From NCBI GenBank assembly GCA_913060475.1, contig CAJXSD010000007.1, positions 1 through 64,000 of the forward strand: 64,000 nt of DNA. The letters are read 5' to 3'. Under the pieces are notes generated by a model, which was not told the origin of the DNA, did no database searches, and was given only the letters and a program-made list of their open reading frames with translations. The translations under genes and the position numbers were made by a program. Shown here one piece after another: positions 38,679 to 48,116 of this stretch. Position 1 is the first letter of the stretch. Each line of letters opens with the position of its first letter. Source of the DNA: an uncultured Paracoccaceae bacterium. GTDB lineage: Bacteria; Pseudomonadota; Alphaproteobacteria; Rhodobacterales; Rhodobacteraceae.

Positions 38679-40015
38679 TCATCCCCCTGTTTTTCGGCCA
38701 TAATCCAACCTGTGACTGAATGTTTCATCGCAAACACGTCCCGTGCGGCGGCGATAATATCCGCGGCGGTGACAGATTGCAGGATATCAGGCCAATCATG
38801 CACGTCCTTAATGGTCAGCCCCGATGTCAGTGCACGCCCATAGGATTGCGCCAAACCGGTCACTGAATCGCGCCCATAGATTTGCGATGCCGCATATTGG
38901 CGTTTGATCCGCGCCAGTTGTTCCGCATCGACACCCGTTTCGATAAAATCGGCGACCGCAGCATCCAACGCATCCTCGGCCTGTTGCAAACTGACACCTT
39001 GGGCCGGCACAATCACCAGATCGAATGTGGTGCGATCCAGCGATACCCCCGAATAGGATGCCGAAACATAAACCGCCTGCGGATCGTCAAACTGTAATTT
39101 CTGCACCAAAACAGATGTTTGACTGCCCCCCAAAACATCCGCCAACAGCGTCAGCGCCGCCGCCCGATGTTGATCACCGCTGTCACGTTCGGGCGCCAAA
39201 TAACTGCGCACAACATAGGGCTGTGCCACACGTTCGTCATAGAATTGCAACCGCCGTGCGGCGGAATGGGGCGGCTCTTGCGGGCGGGTGCGATCACCTA
39301 AATTCGGGTTGGCAGGGATTGGCCCGTAATGGGTTTGTGCCAGATCAAACACCTGCTGCGGATCGACGTCCCCCGCCACAATCAAAATGGCGTTATTGGG
39401 CGCATAAAACTGACGGTAATAGGCCAGTGCATCGTCCAATTCCAACGCCGACATTTCGTGGCGCCAGCCGATCACCGGTACGCCATAGCGGTGGTTTTGA
39501 TACAGGGCTGCGTTGAACTGTTCGCGAAACAGCGCGTTTGGGTTTGTTTCGGTGCGCTGATTGCGTTCCTCGATAATGACATCGCGTTCGGTGTAAATGT
39601 CATCAGGGTCCAGATCCAGATTGACCATCCGGTCTGCCTCCATCGACATCATCAATTCCAGCCGATCCGATGCAACCCGTTGATAGTACGCCGTATAATC
39701 ATAACTGGTAAAGGCATTGTCACTGCCCCCGTTTTCGGCCACAACCCGCGATAATTCCCCATCGGCCAGATTTTTGGTTTTCTTGAACAGCAAATGTTCT
39801 AGGAAATGCGCAACGCCGGACACGCCTGCGGTTTCATCCGCAGATCCCGCGCGATACCACACCATATGGGTCACGACAGGGGCGCGGTTGTCTTGGATCA
39901 CAACGACCTGCATCCCGTTGTCCAGTCGTGTTTCAAAGACCTGATCAGATATGTCCGCCACAACAGCCGTGGCCGCGAATGATAGAACCGTAATCAGTGA
40001 TGCAAACATGCGCAT
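38675..40015 (-). CDS. M16 family zinc peptidase, catalytic subunit
   Basis: Periplasmic insulinase-type metallopeptidase of 446 residues. A signal peptide (cut near VVADI) is followed by the inverted zinc motif HFLEH (70-74) with the third zinc ligand glutamate about 75 residues later in the YTERDVIIEERNQR segment. It is presumably a heterodimer with the non-catalytic partner. An AAGGGAG ribosome site precedes the ATG. It lies at the 3' part of the rsmB-purH-lspA block; the substrates are probably signal peptides or small peptides, by analogy only. Confidence 0.92.
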   Translation of the reverse strand: MRMFASLITVLSFAATAVVADISDQVFETRLDNGMQVVVIQDNRAPVVTHMVWYRAGSADETAGVSGVAHFLEHLLFKKTKNLADGELSRVVAENGGSDNAFTSYDYTAYYQRVASDRLELMMSMEADRMVNLDLDPDDIYTERDVIIEERNQRTETNPNALFREQFNAALYQNHRYGVPVIGWRHEMSALELDDALAYYRQFYAPNNAILIVAGDVDPQQVFDLAQTHYGPIPANPNLGDRTRPQEPPHSAARRLQFYDERVAQPYVVRSYLAPERDSGDQHRAAALTLLADVLGGSQTSVLVQKLQFDDPQAVYVSASYSGVSLDRTTFDLVIVPAQGVSLQQAEDALDAAVADFIETGVDAEQLARIKRQYAASQIYGRDSVTGLAQSYGRALTSGLTIKDVHDWPDILQSVTAADIIAAARDVFAMKHSVTGWIMAEKQGDE

Positions 40016-40082
40016 GACGAAACTCCCTTATCTCAGGATAAATATTCAGCCCTGCCCAAGTTTCAAGTTATTGATCCAGAAT

Positions 40083-40589
40083 TCACTGATCCAGCGGCAT
40101 CGTGGGTGTTTTCACGCCCAGTAACCGCCAGCGCTGCACTTCGCGATAGGCGTCCAGCGTTTGGAACCGATAGGCTTGGTAATAACGATCGACGCGGAAC
40201 AATTTCAGACGCGAAAACCGCGCTTGGGTTTTGCGGAATTGTTCGTCCGCATCGGCCAATGTCTGACGAATATCGGGGTCCGTACCATAACGACCCACAT
40301 GCGCCACAAAGGCCGCATCACCTGCAACCGTTTTCACCGCCCCCGGGCGCGCGCCCAGTGCGGCCAATGCATCCGCCTTGGGCGTGGGGTCCACCAGATT
40401 GCGGCCACCGGGCGTCGGTGTGGGCAATGCTGTCAGGTTTTCCGGCATTTTCAGCGATTCATTTGGCAGAACGGCGAATTCCTCGGGGCCTGCTTTGGGA
40501 TCGTATAAATCCCGCAAACGCCCCGGTTTGCCTGTGCATGCGGACAACACAAATGCCGCCCCTAACAAAATCGCGATAAACCGTTTCAT
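40083..40589 (-). CDS. DUF3035 family lipoprotein
   Basis: Outer- or inner-membrane lipoprotein of 168 residues, function unknown. The signal peptide MKRFIAILLGAAFVLSACTG has the lipobox LSAC. The mature part begins with GRLRDLYDPKAGPEEFAVLPNE, typical of DUF3035, and is proline-rich (LPTPTPGGRNLVDPTP). The ATG at 40589 is preferred to the frame start at 40604. It follows lspA by 51 bases, fitting, since signal peptidase II is what would process it. Confidence 0.87.
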   Translation of the reverse strand: MKRFIAILLGAAFVLSACTGKPGRLRDLYDPKAGPEEFAVLPNESLKMPENLTALPTPTPGGRNLVDPTPKADALAALGARPGAVKTVAGDAAFVAHVGRYGTDPDIRQTLADADEQFRKTQARFSRLKLFRVDRYYQAYRFQTLDAYREVQRWRLLGVKTPTMPLDQ

Positions 40590-40640
40590 GCTCTCTCCGC
40601 CCATTCGGTGCCTTAGCCATAGCGCAAAGATCCGCGCGGG

Positions 40641-41111
40641 TCACCCGTCTTTTTTCTGCTCGCCAAAAAATGCCAATCCGATGGCCCCCGCGAATATGAA
40701 AATATCCGCCACGTTAAAGGCATATGGGTTGTTGATCCCGCAACAGGACATGTTCAGGAAATCAACGACGGCCCCATGGATCACACGATCCAGCGCATTG
40801 CCCAAGGCCCCGCCAATCAACAACCCTGCACACAGACGCGCCCATAATCCCACCTGATGACGATGGGCCCATCCCGCCACAAACGCCGACACGGCGCAGG
40901 ACAGACCCACCAAAACCCAACGCGTGACATCGCTGTCTTGGGCAAAGAGGCCGAAGTTAATCCCGTAATTCCATGCCATGCTGAATTGCAACAACGGCGG
41001 ATAGACGGGATAAAACCCGATTGCGGGCAATTCCAGTACATACAGAATTGCCCATTTGCTGATCTGGTCAATCAAAAATGCGCCCAGCGCAGTGATGGCC
41101 AAACCCCGCAT
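40641..41111 (-). CDS. lspA: Lipoprotein signal peptidase (signal peptidase II)
   Basis: Membrane aspartyl protease that removes the signal peptide from prolipoproteins. The 156 residues have four hydrophobic segments and the two catalytic aspartates, Asp117 in GNALDRVIHGAVVDFL and Asp136 in FNVADIFIF. N-terminal KWAILYV and WNYGINFGLF are also conserved. Two bases separate it from purH upstream, so translation is probably coupled. Confidence 0.95.
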   Translation of the reverse strand: MRGLAITALGAFLIDQISKWAILYVLELPAIGFYPVYPPLLQFSMAWNYGINFGLFAQDSDVTRWVLVGLSCAVSAFVAGWAHRHQVGLWARLCAGLLIGGALGNALDRVIHGAVVDFLNMSCCGINNPYAFNVADIFIFAGAIGLAFFGEQKKDG

Positions 41112-41113
41112 GA

Positions 41114-42703
41114 TTAATGCCGGAAATGGCGCATGCCGGTAAATACCATGGCCAACCCTGCGTCATCTGCCGCAGCAATCACATCCGCGTCACGCATGGA
41201 CCCCCCGGGTTGGATAACGGCTGTGGCCCCCGCCTGCGCTGCGGTCAACAGACCATCGGCAAAGGGGAAAAACGCGTCCGAGGCGACAACCGACCCTTGG
41301 GTCAATGGCACGGGCAAGCCCAGCGTTTCGGCCATGTCTTGGGCCTTGCGGGCGGCAATGCGACAGCTGTCAACGCGGCTCATTTGGCCGGCACCAACAC
41401 CAACGGTTGCGCCGTCTTTGACGTAAACGATGGCGTTTGATTTGACGTGCTTGGCCACTTTCCACGCGAACAACAGGTCCGCCATTTCTGCATCAGTGGG
41501 CGCGCGTTTTGTGACGACCTGCAAATCATCGATGCCGATATGGCCGTTATCTTTGTCCTGGACCAAATAACCGCCGGATACCTGACGAATGGTCATCGCG
41601 GCCTGACGCGGGTCGGCCATGGCCCCTGTGGTCAACAGGCGCAGGTTTTTCTTGGCTGCAAAAATCTCCATCGCCTCTTGGGTGGCATCGGGGGCAATGA
41701 CAACTTCGGTAAAGATGTTGCTGATTTCCAGCGCGGTATCCTTGTCCAAGGTATGGTTTAGCGCGATGATCCCGCCAAAGGCCGATGTGCGATCGCAATC
41801 AAAGGCCGCGCGATAGGCATCAACCAAGGTCGCCCCACGCGCCACACCACAGGGGTTGGCATGTTTGATAATCGCACAGGCCGGACCCGCCGCAGGGTCA
41901 AATTCACAGGCCAGTTCAAAGGCGGCATCCGTGTCATTGATATTGTTATAGGACAATTCCTTGCCCTGATGCTGAATGGCGGTTGCCACACCGGGGCGAT
42001 CGGACCCATCCACATAGAATGCCGCCGATTGATGGGGATTTTCCCCATAGCGCAGCGATTGTGCCAATTCGCCAGCAACAACACGGCGACGCGGTGCGGA
42101 TTTGTTCAGCGCATTTGCCATCCATGTAGATACCGCCGCATCATAGGCCCCGGTACGCGCATAGGCGCGTTGGGCCATTTTTTGGCGGAACGCATGGGAT
42201 GTCTGCCCCTCGTTCGCGGCGATTTCACCCAATAATTCTTCGTAATCTTCGACATCGACAACGGTTGTCACAAACCCGTGGTTTTTCGCAGCCGCCCGGA
42301 TCATTGCGGGGCCACCGATATCAATGTTTTCGACACAGGTGTCATAATCTGCGCCCTTGGCCACCGTCTCTTCGAATGGATAGAGGTTGACGACCAACAG
42401 ATCGATTGCCCCGATCCCATGCGTTTCCATTGCGGCCACGTGATCGTCGTTATCGCGCAGCGCCAACAGACCGCCATGCACCATCGGATGCAATGTTTTG
42501 ACGCGACCGTCCATCATTTCGGGGAACCCCGTGACATCGGCCACATCGCGTACAGGGATACCCGCATCGCGAATGGCCTTGGCACTGCCACCGGTGGACA
42601 GCAGTTCAACGCCTGCGCCATCAAGGGCGCGTGCCAGATCAATCAAGCCAGTTTTATCAGAAACAGAAATCAACGCGCGGCGCAGGGGTACAAGGTCGGT
42701 CAT
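41114..42703 (-). CDS. purH: Bifunctional AICAR transformylase / IMP cyclohydrolase
   Basis: Catalyses the last two steps of IMP synthesis. The 529 residues have an N-terminal MGS-like cyclohydrolase domain ([45 protein letters not shown]) and a C-terminal transformylase domain with the catalytic KHANPCGVA and a FPFADGL end block. The ATG at 42703 gives the family's usual N-terminus; the frame extends 18 bases upstream into the end of the heparinase-like gene. Confidence 0.97.
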   Translation of the reverse strand: MTDLVPLRRALISVSDKTGLIDLARALDGAGVELLSTGGSAKAIRDAGIPVRDVADVTGFPEMMDGRVKTLHPMVHGGLLALRDNDDHVAAMETHGIGAIDLLVVNLYPFEETVAKGADYDTCVENIDIGGPAMIRAAAKNHGFVTTVVDVEDYEELLGEIAANEGQTSHAFRQKMAQRAYARTGAYDAAVSTWMANALNKSAPRRRVVAGELAQSLRYGENPHQSAAFYVDGSDRPGVATAIQHQGKELSYNNINDTDAAFELACEFDPAAGPACAIIKHANPCGVARGATLVDAYRAAFDCDRTSAFGGIIALNHTLDKDTALEISNIFTEVVIAPDATQEAMEIFAAKKNLRLLTTGAMADPRQAAMTIRQVSGGYLVQDKDNGHIGIDDLQVVTKRAPTDAEMADLLFAWKVAKHVKSNAIVYVKDGATVGVGAGQMSRVDSCRIAARKAQDMAETLGLPVPLTQGSVVASDAFFPFADGLLTAAQAGATAVIQPGGSMRDADVIAAADDAGLAMVFTGMRHFRH

Positions 42704-42717
42704 GGGTGTCCTTTGTC

Positions 42718-44463
42718 TCAACTCTTAGGGTGGTGGCGATCCAAATCCGTCACATCGCGCACTGCCAGTGCTGTATCATGTGATTTCGAAAATGACCACC
42801 GGATGCGCGTTGCATAGTTGATTATTTTGCCACTTAACATGATCTGTTTTGTCGCGCGGGGGTCGGCGTAACCCGTTTCCAGATAGGCGCTGGTGTCCAA
42901 CCCCAGCTGCAGTGTGCCATCATGGGCGAAAATCCATGTTTCCCCATTTGGCAGCGTCATTTGAACCTGTGACAGGGCAGGCAAAACGGTAACCACGACA
43001 AGCGGGTGCATATGGAAATTGATGGCAACATCCAATCCCTGGGCCAGACCCGCGCCGGCACATTTTGTTTTATCACGGTCCGAAATCGCCATAAACAGGT
43101 CTTCGCCCGTCAGGCTGCGCCCGTCTGAGGTTAAGGCGATATCGCGGATATGCGTCAAACCACAGTGCCGGACATAGCCATCATGTGCGGCCTGCACGCG
43201 CGCGATATCGCCATCATGGTTGAAGTCGGTCGGCACATCGGTGGGGCCATTCACCAACAGCTGACCCACATGCGCACCCTGTCGCAGAGTTTGGCCCAAC
43301 TTGGCACTGGACAGCCCCTGCACCGTGGCCGTGCTATGCGCCGCGGTCGCGCGACTGGCGCTGCGCCATTTGACGCCGAAATCATGGCCCGACCCACAAT
43401 TTACGATCAACGGACGCCGCCCACTGACCAGTTCCAGGCCCAGCGTGCTGGCATGCGCCTGCAGCGACGCCATTCCGATGGGGGGCGGGGCGGCATCCAT
43501 TACCACCGATGTGCGCCCGGCAGACAGTTTGGCAAACCCCATCGCGACCCCATTCGATTCGGGCAGGGATCCAGGCCGCGACTGGGCCAGCACATAATCC
43601 AAACGGCCCAACACCCCACGCGATCCGCCGTGGAATCGGGGCAACGATCCATCCGCATGGCGCAGTGTTCGCAGGGTTGTAATAATCGCATCAATCGTCT
43701 GCAGATGCGATGGCGCAGGCGTCCAGCCCGCCGCGCCAAGCGCCTGCGCCGACCACACCAACAGCACGGCGATATCTAACAATTCCGAGGGTTGGCGCGT
43801 TGCAATCGCGCCCTCTGCATCCACATATTGGCGACATTCACGTACCAAAGCGCCCGTTGCGGGTGGTACGAAATCATCGTGCCCATTCAACGCCAGCCCG
43901 CCCAAAATCAACCCTGTCAACGCCTCAAGGCGGGGCACACCCCGCGGTACCGCCTGCCAACGTTTGGACATAAACTGCACATGACGGGATAAATTGATAT
44001 AGTATTGATTCACATGCCCCGCGCTGCGATTTTGGCAAATCAACGCATGATGATGCAGCAGTCGAATAACACGCCGCCCCGCCAAATCTGCGCGCCAGCC
44101 CGTGCCGCGCCCCTGGTCATAGCGGTTTAACCAGCCAAACACCCAATCCTGGGCCAAGTTGCGCGCCTGTTTATCGCCAAGGGCGGCCAAATCATCCAAC
44201 CAGCCAAATCCATGCAATTCGGCGTCGAACGCCGGGCTGGGCGGGGAAAGGGACCAAATATCAACCCCTGTCGTTGAAACAGAGTGCCCCGCCAAAACCA
44301 AGTCGCCCGCAATGATACGCTGGCCTTTCTTAAGCGTGCCGATGGACAGGGGTTCGGGGCGGTTGGTAAATTCGGGCACCTGACGCGGGCTGCGCATCGT
44401 GCGCGCCGCATATTGATCGCCCAATCGGCGCATCCAATACATTAAATTGCCAAGACCTGCCAT
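42718..44463 (-). CDS. Heparinase II/III family protein
   Basis: Polysaccharide-lyase-fold protein of 581 residues. The N-terminal alpha-toroid resembles the heparinase II/III N-domain ([39 protein letters not shown]) and the C-terminal beta-sandwich has [14 protein letters not shown] and the [13 protein letters not shown] segment. No signal peptide is apparent, so the protein may be cytoplasmic. The gene sits between rsmB and purH in many Rhodobacterales; its substrate is unknown. The ATG at 44463 has an AAGGG ribosome site six bases away; an upstream TTG is less likely. Confidence 0.85.
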   Translation of the reverse strand: MAGLGNLMYWMRRLGDQYAARTMRSPRQVPEFTNRPEPLSIGTLKKGQRIIAGDLVLAGHSVSTTGVDIWSLSPPSPAFDAELHGFGWLDDLAALGDKQARNLAQDWVFGWLNRYDQGRGTGWRADLAGRRVIRLLHHHALICQNRSAGHVNQYYINLSRHVQFMSKRWQAVPRGVPRLEALTGLILGGLALNGHDDFVPPATGALVRECRQYVDAEGAIATRQPSELLDIAVLLVWSAQALGAAGWTPAPSHLQTIDAIITTLRTLRHADGSLPRFHGGSRGVLGRLDYVLAQSRPGSLPESNGVAMGFAKLSAGRTSVVMDAAPPPIGMASLQAHASTLGLELVSGRRPLIVNCGSGHDFGVKWRSASRATAAHSTATVQGLSSAKLGQTLRQGAHVGQLLVNGPTDVPTDFNHDGDIARVQAAHDGYVRHCGLTHIRDIALTSDGRSLTGEDLFMAISDRDKTKCAGAGLAQGLDVAINFHMHPLVVVTVLPALSQVQMTLPNGETWIFAHDGTLQLGLDTSAYLETGYADPRATKQIMLSGKIINYATRIRWSFSKSHDTALAVRDVTDLDRHHPKS

Positions 44464-44477
44464 CACTGCCCTTATAT

Positions 44478-44497
44478 CTGCATCCAAGGGGATGCAG
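44478..44497. other. Perfect hairpin in the leader of the heparinase-like gene
   Basis: CTGCATCC and GGATGCAG form an 8-base stem with a four-base loop, 15 bases upstream of the start codon of the heparinase-like gene and directly before its ribosome site. It has no T-tract. A second, weaker stem (ATTTCC/GGAAAT, 44533-44554) lies right after the rsmB stop. Confidence 0.4.
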
Positions 44498-44555
44498 GAA
44501 CTATAACAGGCAAAGCCGGTCTGTCACCGTGAATTTCCGCGATGGGCGGGAAATA

Positions 44556-45833
44556 TCATGACGCTTTGGTCAGGACACACATGTAAAACCCATCCATACC
44601 GCCTTGGTCGGCCAGTATATCGGGGGTCAGGCGCAGGCCGCCTTCGGATGTGATCCACGCGGGATCAATGTCATCACGATCCAGAGCGCTGCGGTCGACT
44701 GAAATCGATGGATTGCGGGCCAACAGATCGTCGATCTGGCATTCGCCTTCGTCCGGAAACAGGGAACAGGTGCAATACACCATGCGACCCCCAGCGGCCA
44801 ACAGGGACACCGCGTGATCCAATAACTGCGCCTGCAGGGCAAACAGGTCCCCGAATTTCGCCCCATCCTTGGAATAGGGCAAATCAGGGTGACGACGGAT
44901 TGTACCCGTGGCACTGCAAGGGGCGTCCAACACAATGGCATCATATGCGCCCTGATGGTCCAATGCGTTGCCCGCCTGCACCGCTGCGCTCAGCTGAGTG
45001 CGGTCTAGATTTTCATAAACGCGTTTCAGGCGATTTTCCGAAATATCCAGCGCCGTCACATGCGCACCACCTGCGGCCAGCTGCATGGTTTTGCCACCCG
45101 GCGCTGCACAGACATCCAAAACGGTTTGCCCCGACACATCCCCCAACAGCCGCACCGGCAGGGCGGCCGCCACATCCTGCACCCACCATTGCCCATCCGC
45201 AAATCCGGGTAACAATGACACTTGTCCCGCATTTTGCAGGCGCACGGTACCCCCCATGATAACCTGACCGCCCAGCGCATCGGCCAGATCCGGAGCCTGA
45301 TCCGCAGATTTCGGAGTGATATCCAACGGGGGCGTTGCGAATTGCACCTGTTCGATCCGACCCATCTGTTCAGGGCCATAGGCCGCGACCAGCGGGCCGC
45401 GCAGCCATTTGGGCAAACGCGGCACGCGCAGTATTTTCCATTCCTCGGGGCCATGTTGGGCCACCTTGCGCAATACGGCATTGACCATGCCCTTTAACGC
45501 TTGGGCGCGTTTGTTGGCGGCCACCAGATTGACGGCATCATTCACAATCCCGTGCGCGTCGCCCCCTGTGCATAATTCGACCGTCCCCAGTCGCAACACA
45601 TTGTGCACAAACAGGGGCGGCGTTTTGCGCATATGTTTCGATAAAATCCGATCCGCACGTTCCAAACCGCGCAGGGTATCTGACGCCAATCGCTGGGCAC
45701 GGGCACGATCGGCGGGGTCCAACCCCTCAAGCGCGCCATTTTGGACCAACTCGGCCAGCAGACGACCTTCGCCCAAAATCTGCGTCAATAAATAAACAGC
45801 CGCCGAACGGGGTGTTTTACGATGGGGCGCCAT
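44556..45833 (-). CDS. rsmB: RsmB/NOP family 16S rRNA (cytosine-C5) methyltransferase
   Basis: Methylates cytosine, probably C967 of 16S rRNA. The 425 residues have an N-terminal NusB-like helical domain (RSAAVYLLTQIL, DPADRARAQRLASDTLRGLERAD) and a C-terminal SAM domain with VLDVCAAPGGKTMQLAAGGAHV in part, the release-cysteine motif DAPCSATGTIRRHP and the catalytic-cysteine motif VYCTCSLFPDEGE. It is the first gene of the long leftward block through heparinase, purH, lspA and the M16 pair, and is divergent from the DUF1674 gene. Confidence 0.93.
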   Translation of the reverse strand: MAPHRKTPRSAAVYLLTQILGEGRLLAELVQNGALEGLDPADRARAQRLASDTLRGLERADRILSKHMRKTPPLFVHNVLRLGTVELCTGGDAHGIVNDAVNLVAANKRAQALKGMVNAVLRKVAQHGPEEWKILRVPRLPKWLRGPLVAAYGPEQMGRIEQVQFATPPLDITPKSADQAPDLADALGGQVIMGGTVRLQNAGQVSLLPGFADGQWWVQDVAAALPVRLLGDVSGQTVLDVCAAPGGKTMQLAAGGAHVTALDISENRLKRVYENLDRTQLSAAVQAGNALDHQGAYDAIVLDAPCSATGTIRRHPDLPYSKDGAKFGDLFALQAQLLDHAVSLLAAGGRMVYCTCSLFPDEGECQIDDLLARNPSISVDRSALDRDDIDPAWITSEGGLRLTPDILADQGGMDGFYMCVLTKAS

Positions 45834-45898
45834 TGATGTATGATCCTTGCAACTCGCGTTCTGCGTCGTATATCAAGCGTATCAGCACAAGGAAAGCC

Positions 45899-46075
45899 AT
45901 GATGACGGACAAACCCGATATTCCCCCCGCCGCCCAGCGCGCATTGGACGAAGCCGAAGAGCGCCGCAAAAAGGCAAAGGCCGTGGACATGCCAACCGAA
46001 TTGGGCGGCCGCGATGGACCCGAACCCGTCCGTTATGGTGATTGGGAAAAGAAAGGCATTGCCGTCGATTTTTGA
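45899..46075 (+). CDS. DUF1674 protein (succinate dehydrogenase assembly factor 4 family)
   Basis: Small protein of 58 residues. The C-terminal signature EPVRYGDWEKKGIAVDF is diagnostic of DUF1674/SDHAF4, which in eukaryotes protects and helps mature the flavinylated succinate dehydrogenase subunit. A charged EEAEERRKKAKA-like N-terminal helix (here DEAEERRKKAKAVDMP) precedes it. The ATG at 45899 follows AAGGAAAG. It is convergent with fmt (18 bases apart) and divergent from rsmB; no sdh genes are nearby. Confidence 0.9.
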   Translation: MMTDKPDIPPAAQRALDEAEERRKKAKAVDMPTELGGRDGPEPVRYGDWEKKGIAVDF

Positions 46076-46092
46076 TCGTTGGCCGCCCTAGA

Positions 46093-47004
46093 TCAAACCA
46101 GCGGATCATCCCCGAACTGAAACCCGCGCAGGAAATCCACGATATCCTGCGCAGATTTGCCCGCCCGTTGTGCGCGCGTGATGCTGACCGCACCTTGGCC
46201 GCAGGCAATGATCAATTCGCCGCTTTGCGATAAAATATGCCCCGCGGGTCCAGTGCGATCCACCACTGCCGACGCCAGACATTTCACGCGGTCCCCCTGT
46301 GCATCAAACCACGCCCCGGGAAAGGGCGACAAACCGCGGATTTGCCGGTCAATTTCCACGGCGGACCGGGACCAATCAATCTGGGCTTCGGCTTTGTCGA
46401 TTTTGTAGGCATATGTGATGCCATCGTCTGGCTGCGCTTGCGGCACCAAATCGGGCAGATGATCCAGCGCCTGCACGATCAACGCCGCCCCTTGGGTCGA
46501 CAATTTGTCATGCAGCATTTGGGTTGTATCAGTGTCGCCTATGGGCAGTGCGTCGCGCAACACCACGGGGCCTGTGTCCAGACCCGCCTGCATCTGCATA
46601 ATACAGACACCTGTTTCGGTGTCGCCAGCCATAATCGCACGGTGGATCGGCGCCGCACCACGCCAACGCGGCAACAGGGATGCGTGAATATTCAGGCACC
46701 CAAATTTAGGGGCATCCAACACCGCCTGCGGCAGGATCAAACCATAGGCCACAACCACCGCCACATCTGCGCCCAGTGCTGCAAAATCGGCCTGATCCGC
46801 CGGCGATTTCAGGGACACGGGATGGCGCACGGGCAGACCCAATTCAATGGCCCGCGCATGCACTGGTGTTGGGCGATCTTTCTTGCCACGACCTGCGGGG
46901 CGGGGGGGTTGGCAATAGACACAGACAATATCATGCCCTGCCTGCACCAAGGCATCCAAAACCGGTACAGAAAATTCCGGCGTTCCCATAAAGACCAGTT
47001 TCAT
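46093..47004 (-). CDS. fmt: Methionyl-tRNA formyltransferase
   Basis: Formylates initiator methionyl-tRNA with 10-formyl-tetrahydrofolate. The 303 residues show the N-terminal [16 protein letters not shown], the active-site [21 protein letters not shown] (split here as [12 protein letters not shown] and [11 protein letters not shown]), and a C-terminal tRNA-binding OB domain. It ends the def-def2-fmt operon, overlapping def2 by 4 bases. Formylation and deformylation genes together are the normal arrangement. Confidence 0.96.
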   Translation of the reverse strand: MKLVFMGTPEFSVPVLDALVQAGHDIVCVYCQPPRPAGRGKKDRPTPVHARAIELGLPVRHPVSLKSPADQADFAALGADVAVVVAYGLILPQAVLDAPKFGCLNIHASLLPRWRGAAPIHRAIMAGDTETGVCIMQMQAGLDTGPVVLRDALPIGDTDTTQMLHDKLSTQGAALIVQALDHLPDLVPQAQPDDGITYAYKIDKAEAQIDWSRSAVEIDRQIRGLSPFPGAWFDAQGDRVKCLASAVVDRTGPAGHILSQSGELIIACGQGAVSITRAQRAGKSAQDIVDFLRGFQFGDDPLV

Positions 47005-47495
47005 TGCGCTTTTTTCGCCTTTTTGATCAGCATATCGCGTTTCATTTTTGACAGGTGATCGAAATACATTTTACCATTCAAATGATCAATCTGGTGCTGC
47101 ACCGATGTGGCCCATAGACCGACAAAGTCGCGTTGTTCCAAAATGCCCTGATCGTTCAGAAATTCAACCGTCACCGCACGGGGGCGGGAAATTTTGGCCC
47201 AGACACCGGGTAAATTTGGGCTGGCCTCGTCATGATCGCGCAACTGGATCGACGCATGCAGGATCACAGGGTTTGCCATACGCACCGCCTGACCGCGTGT
47301 GTCAGACGCATCCACCACGGCCAAACGCTGCAGGATGCCAATTTGATTTGCGGCCAAACCGACACCGGGCATTGCCTCCATCGTGTCGATCATATCGGTC
47401 CAGATGGCGCGAATGTCATCGGTGATGGCGTCAACGGGTGCGGCCGTGGTGCGCAGACGTTTATCGGGCCAGGGGATACAGGGGCGCGCCACCAT
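47001..47495 (-). CDS. Peptide deformylase-like protein with degenerate active site
   Basis: Paralog of the neighbouring def, 164 residues. Motif 1 ([10 protein letters not shown], 44-53) is canonical, but motif 2 reads SPNLPG where active deformylases have EGCLS, so the metal-ligand cysteine is replaced (Asn94), and motif 3 reads HQIDH (134-138) instead of HEIDH, replacing the catalytic glutamate by glutamine. The protein is probably inactive as a deformylase or has another role. It lies between def (3 bases upstream) and fmt (4-base overlap), so it is clearly expressed as part of the operon and not a random relic. Confidence 0.9.
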   Translation of the reverse strand: MVARPCIPWPDKRLRTTAAPVDAITDDIRAIWTDMIDTMEAMPGVGLAANQIGILQRLAVVDASDTRGQAVRMANPVILHASIQLRDHDEASPNLPGVWAKISRPRAVTVEFLNDQGILEQRDFVGLWATSVQHQIDHLNGKMYFDHLSKMKRDMLIKKAKKAQ

Positions 47496-47498
47496 CGA

Positions 47499-48020
47499 TC
47501 AATCCCCGCGGGCCAATTCGCGTTTCAATTTCTGCATTTTACGGGTGATCATTTGGCGTTTCATCGCCCCCAGATAATCAATGAACAGTTTGCCATTCAG
47601 GTGATCAATTTCATGCTGCACGCAGGTCGCCCACAGGTCATCAAATTCACGTGTTTGTTCAGTGCCGTCCACATCCATCCAGCGCACTTGGACCAGCTTG
47701 GGACGGGTCACTTCGGCGAATTGATCAGGGATCGACAGGCATCCCTCTTCATAGACATTTTGTTCGTCCGATGATGCAATCACCTCGGGGTTTAGCATGA
47801 CGATTGGACTGCGCGGTTCGGTGTCTTCGCGGACGCAATCCATGACGATAATGCGTTCGGTCACGCCAATTTGCGGCCCCGCCAGCCCGATACCGGGGGC
47901 GTCATACATGGTTTCCAACATATCCTCGGCCAATTTGCGCACAGCATCCGAGCTGTCAGCATAGGGCGTGCAGACCTTTTTCAGGCGGGGATCGGGGTGT
48001 ATCAAAATCGGGCGTATCAT
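47499..48020 (-). CDS. def: Peptide deformylase
   Basis: Removes the formyl group from nascent proteins. All three motifs are intact in the 173 residues: GIGLAGPQIG (43-52), EGCLS with Cys94 and HEIDH with His136, Glu137 and His140. The C-terminal basic helix (KRQMITRKMQKLKRELARG) fits ribosome association. It is the first gene of def-def2-fmt; the promoter must lie within the 96 bases shared with the divergent PatB-type gene. Confidence 0.97.
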   Translation of the reverse strand: MIRPILIHPDPRLKKVCTPYADSSDAVRKLAEDMLETMYDAPGIGLAGPQIGVTERIIVMDCVREDTEPRSPIVMLNPEVIASSDEQNVYEEGCLSIPDQFAEVTRPKLVQVRWMDVDGTEQTREFDDLWATCVQHEIDHLNGKLFIDYLGAMKRQMITRKMQKLKRELARGD

Positions 48021-48116
48021 GGGGGTGATTTAATCTAACTTACGCCCAAGTTCAACGGCCTTGCACATCCCCAGAAAAAGACTAGCCTAGCCGTGATTTA
48101 GGATAGGAGACACCCA

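Noticed and set aside
46237-47058. 273-codon open frame antisense to fmt
   Set aside because: The minus-strand fmt is unambiguous; the antisense translation is low-complexity, Arg/His-rich and without motifs.
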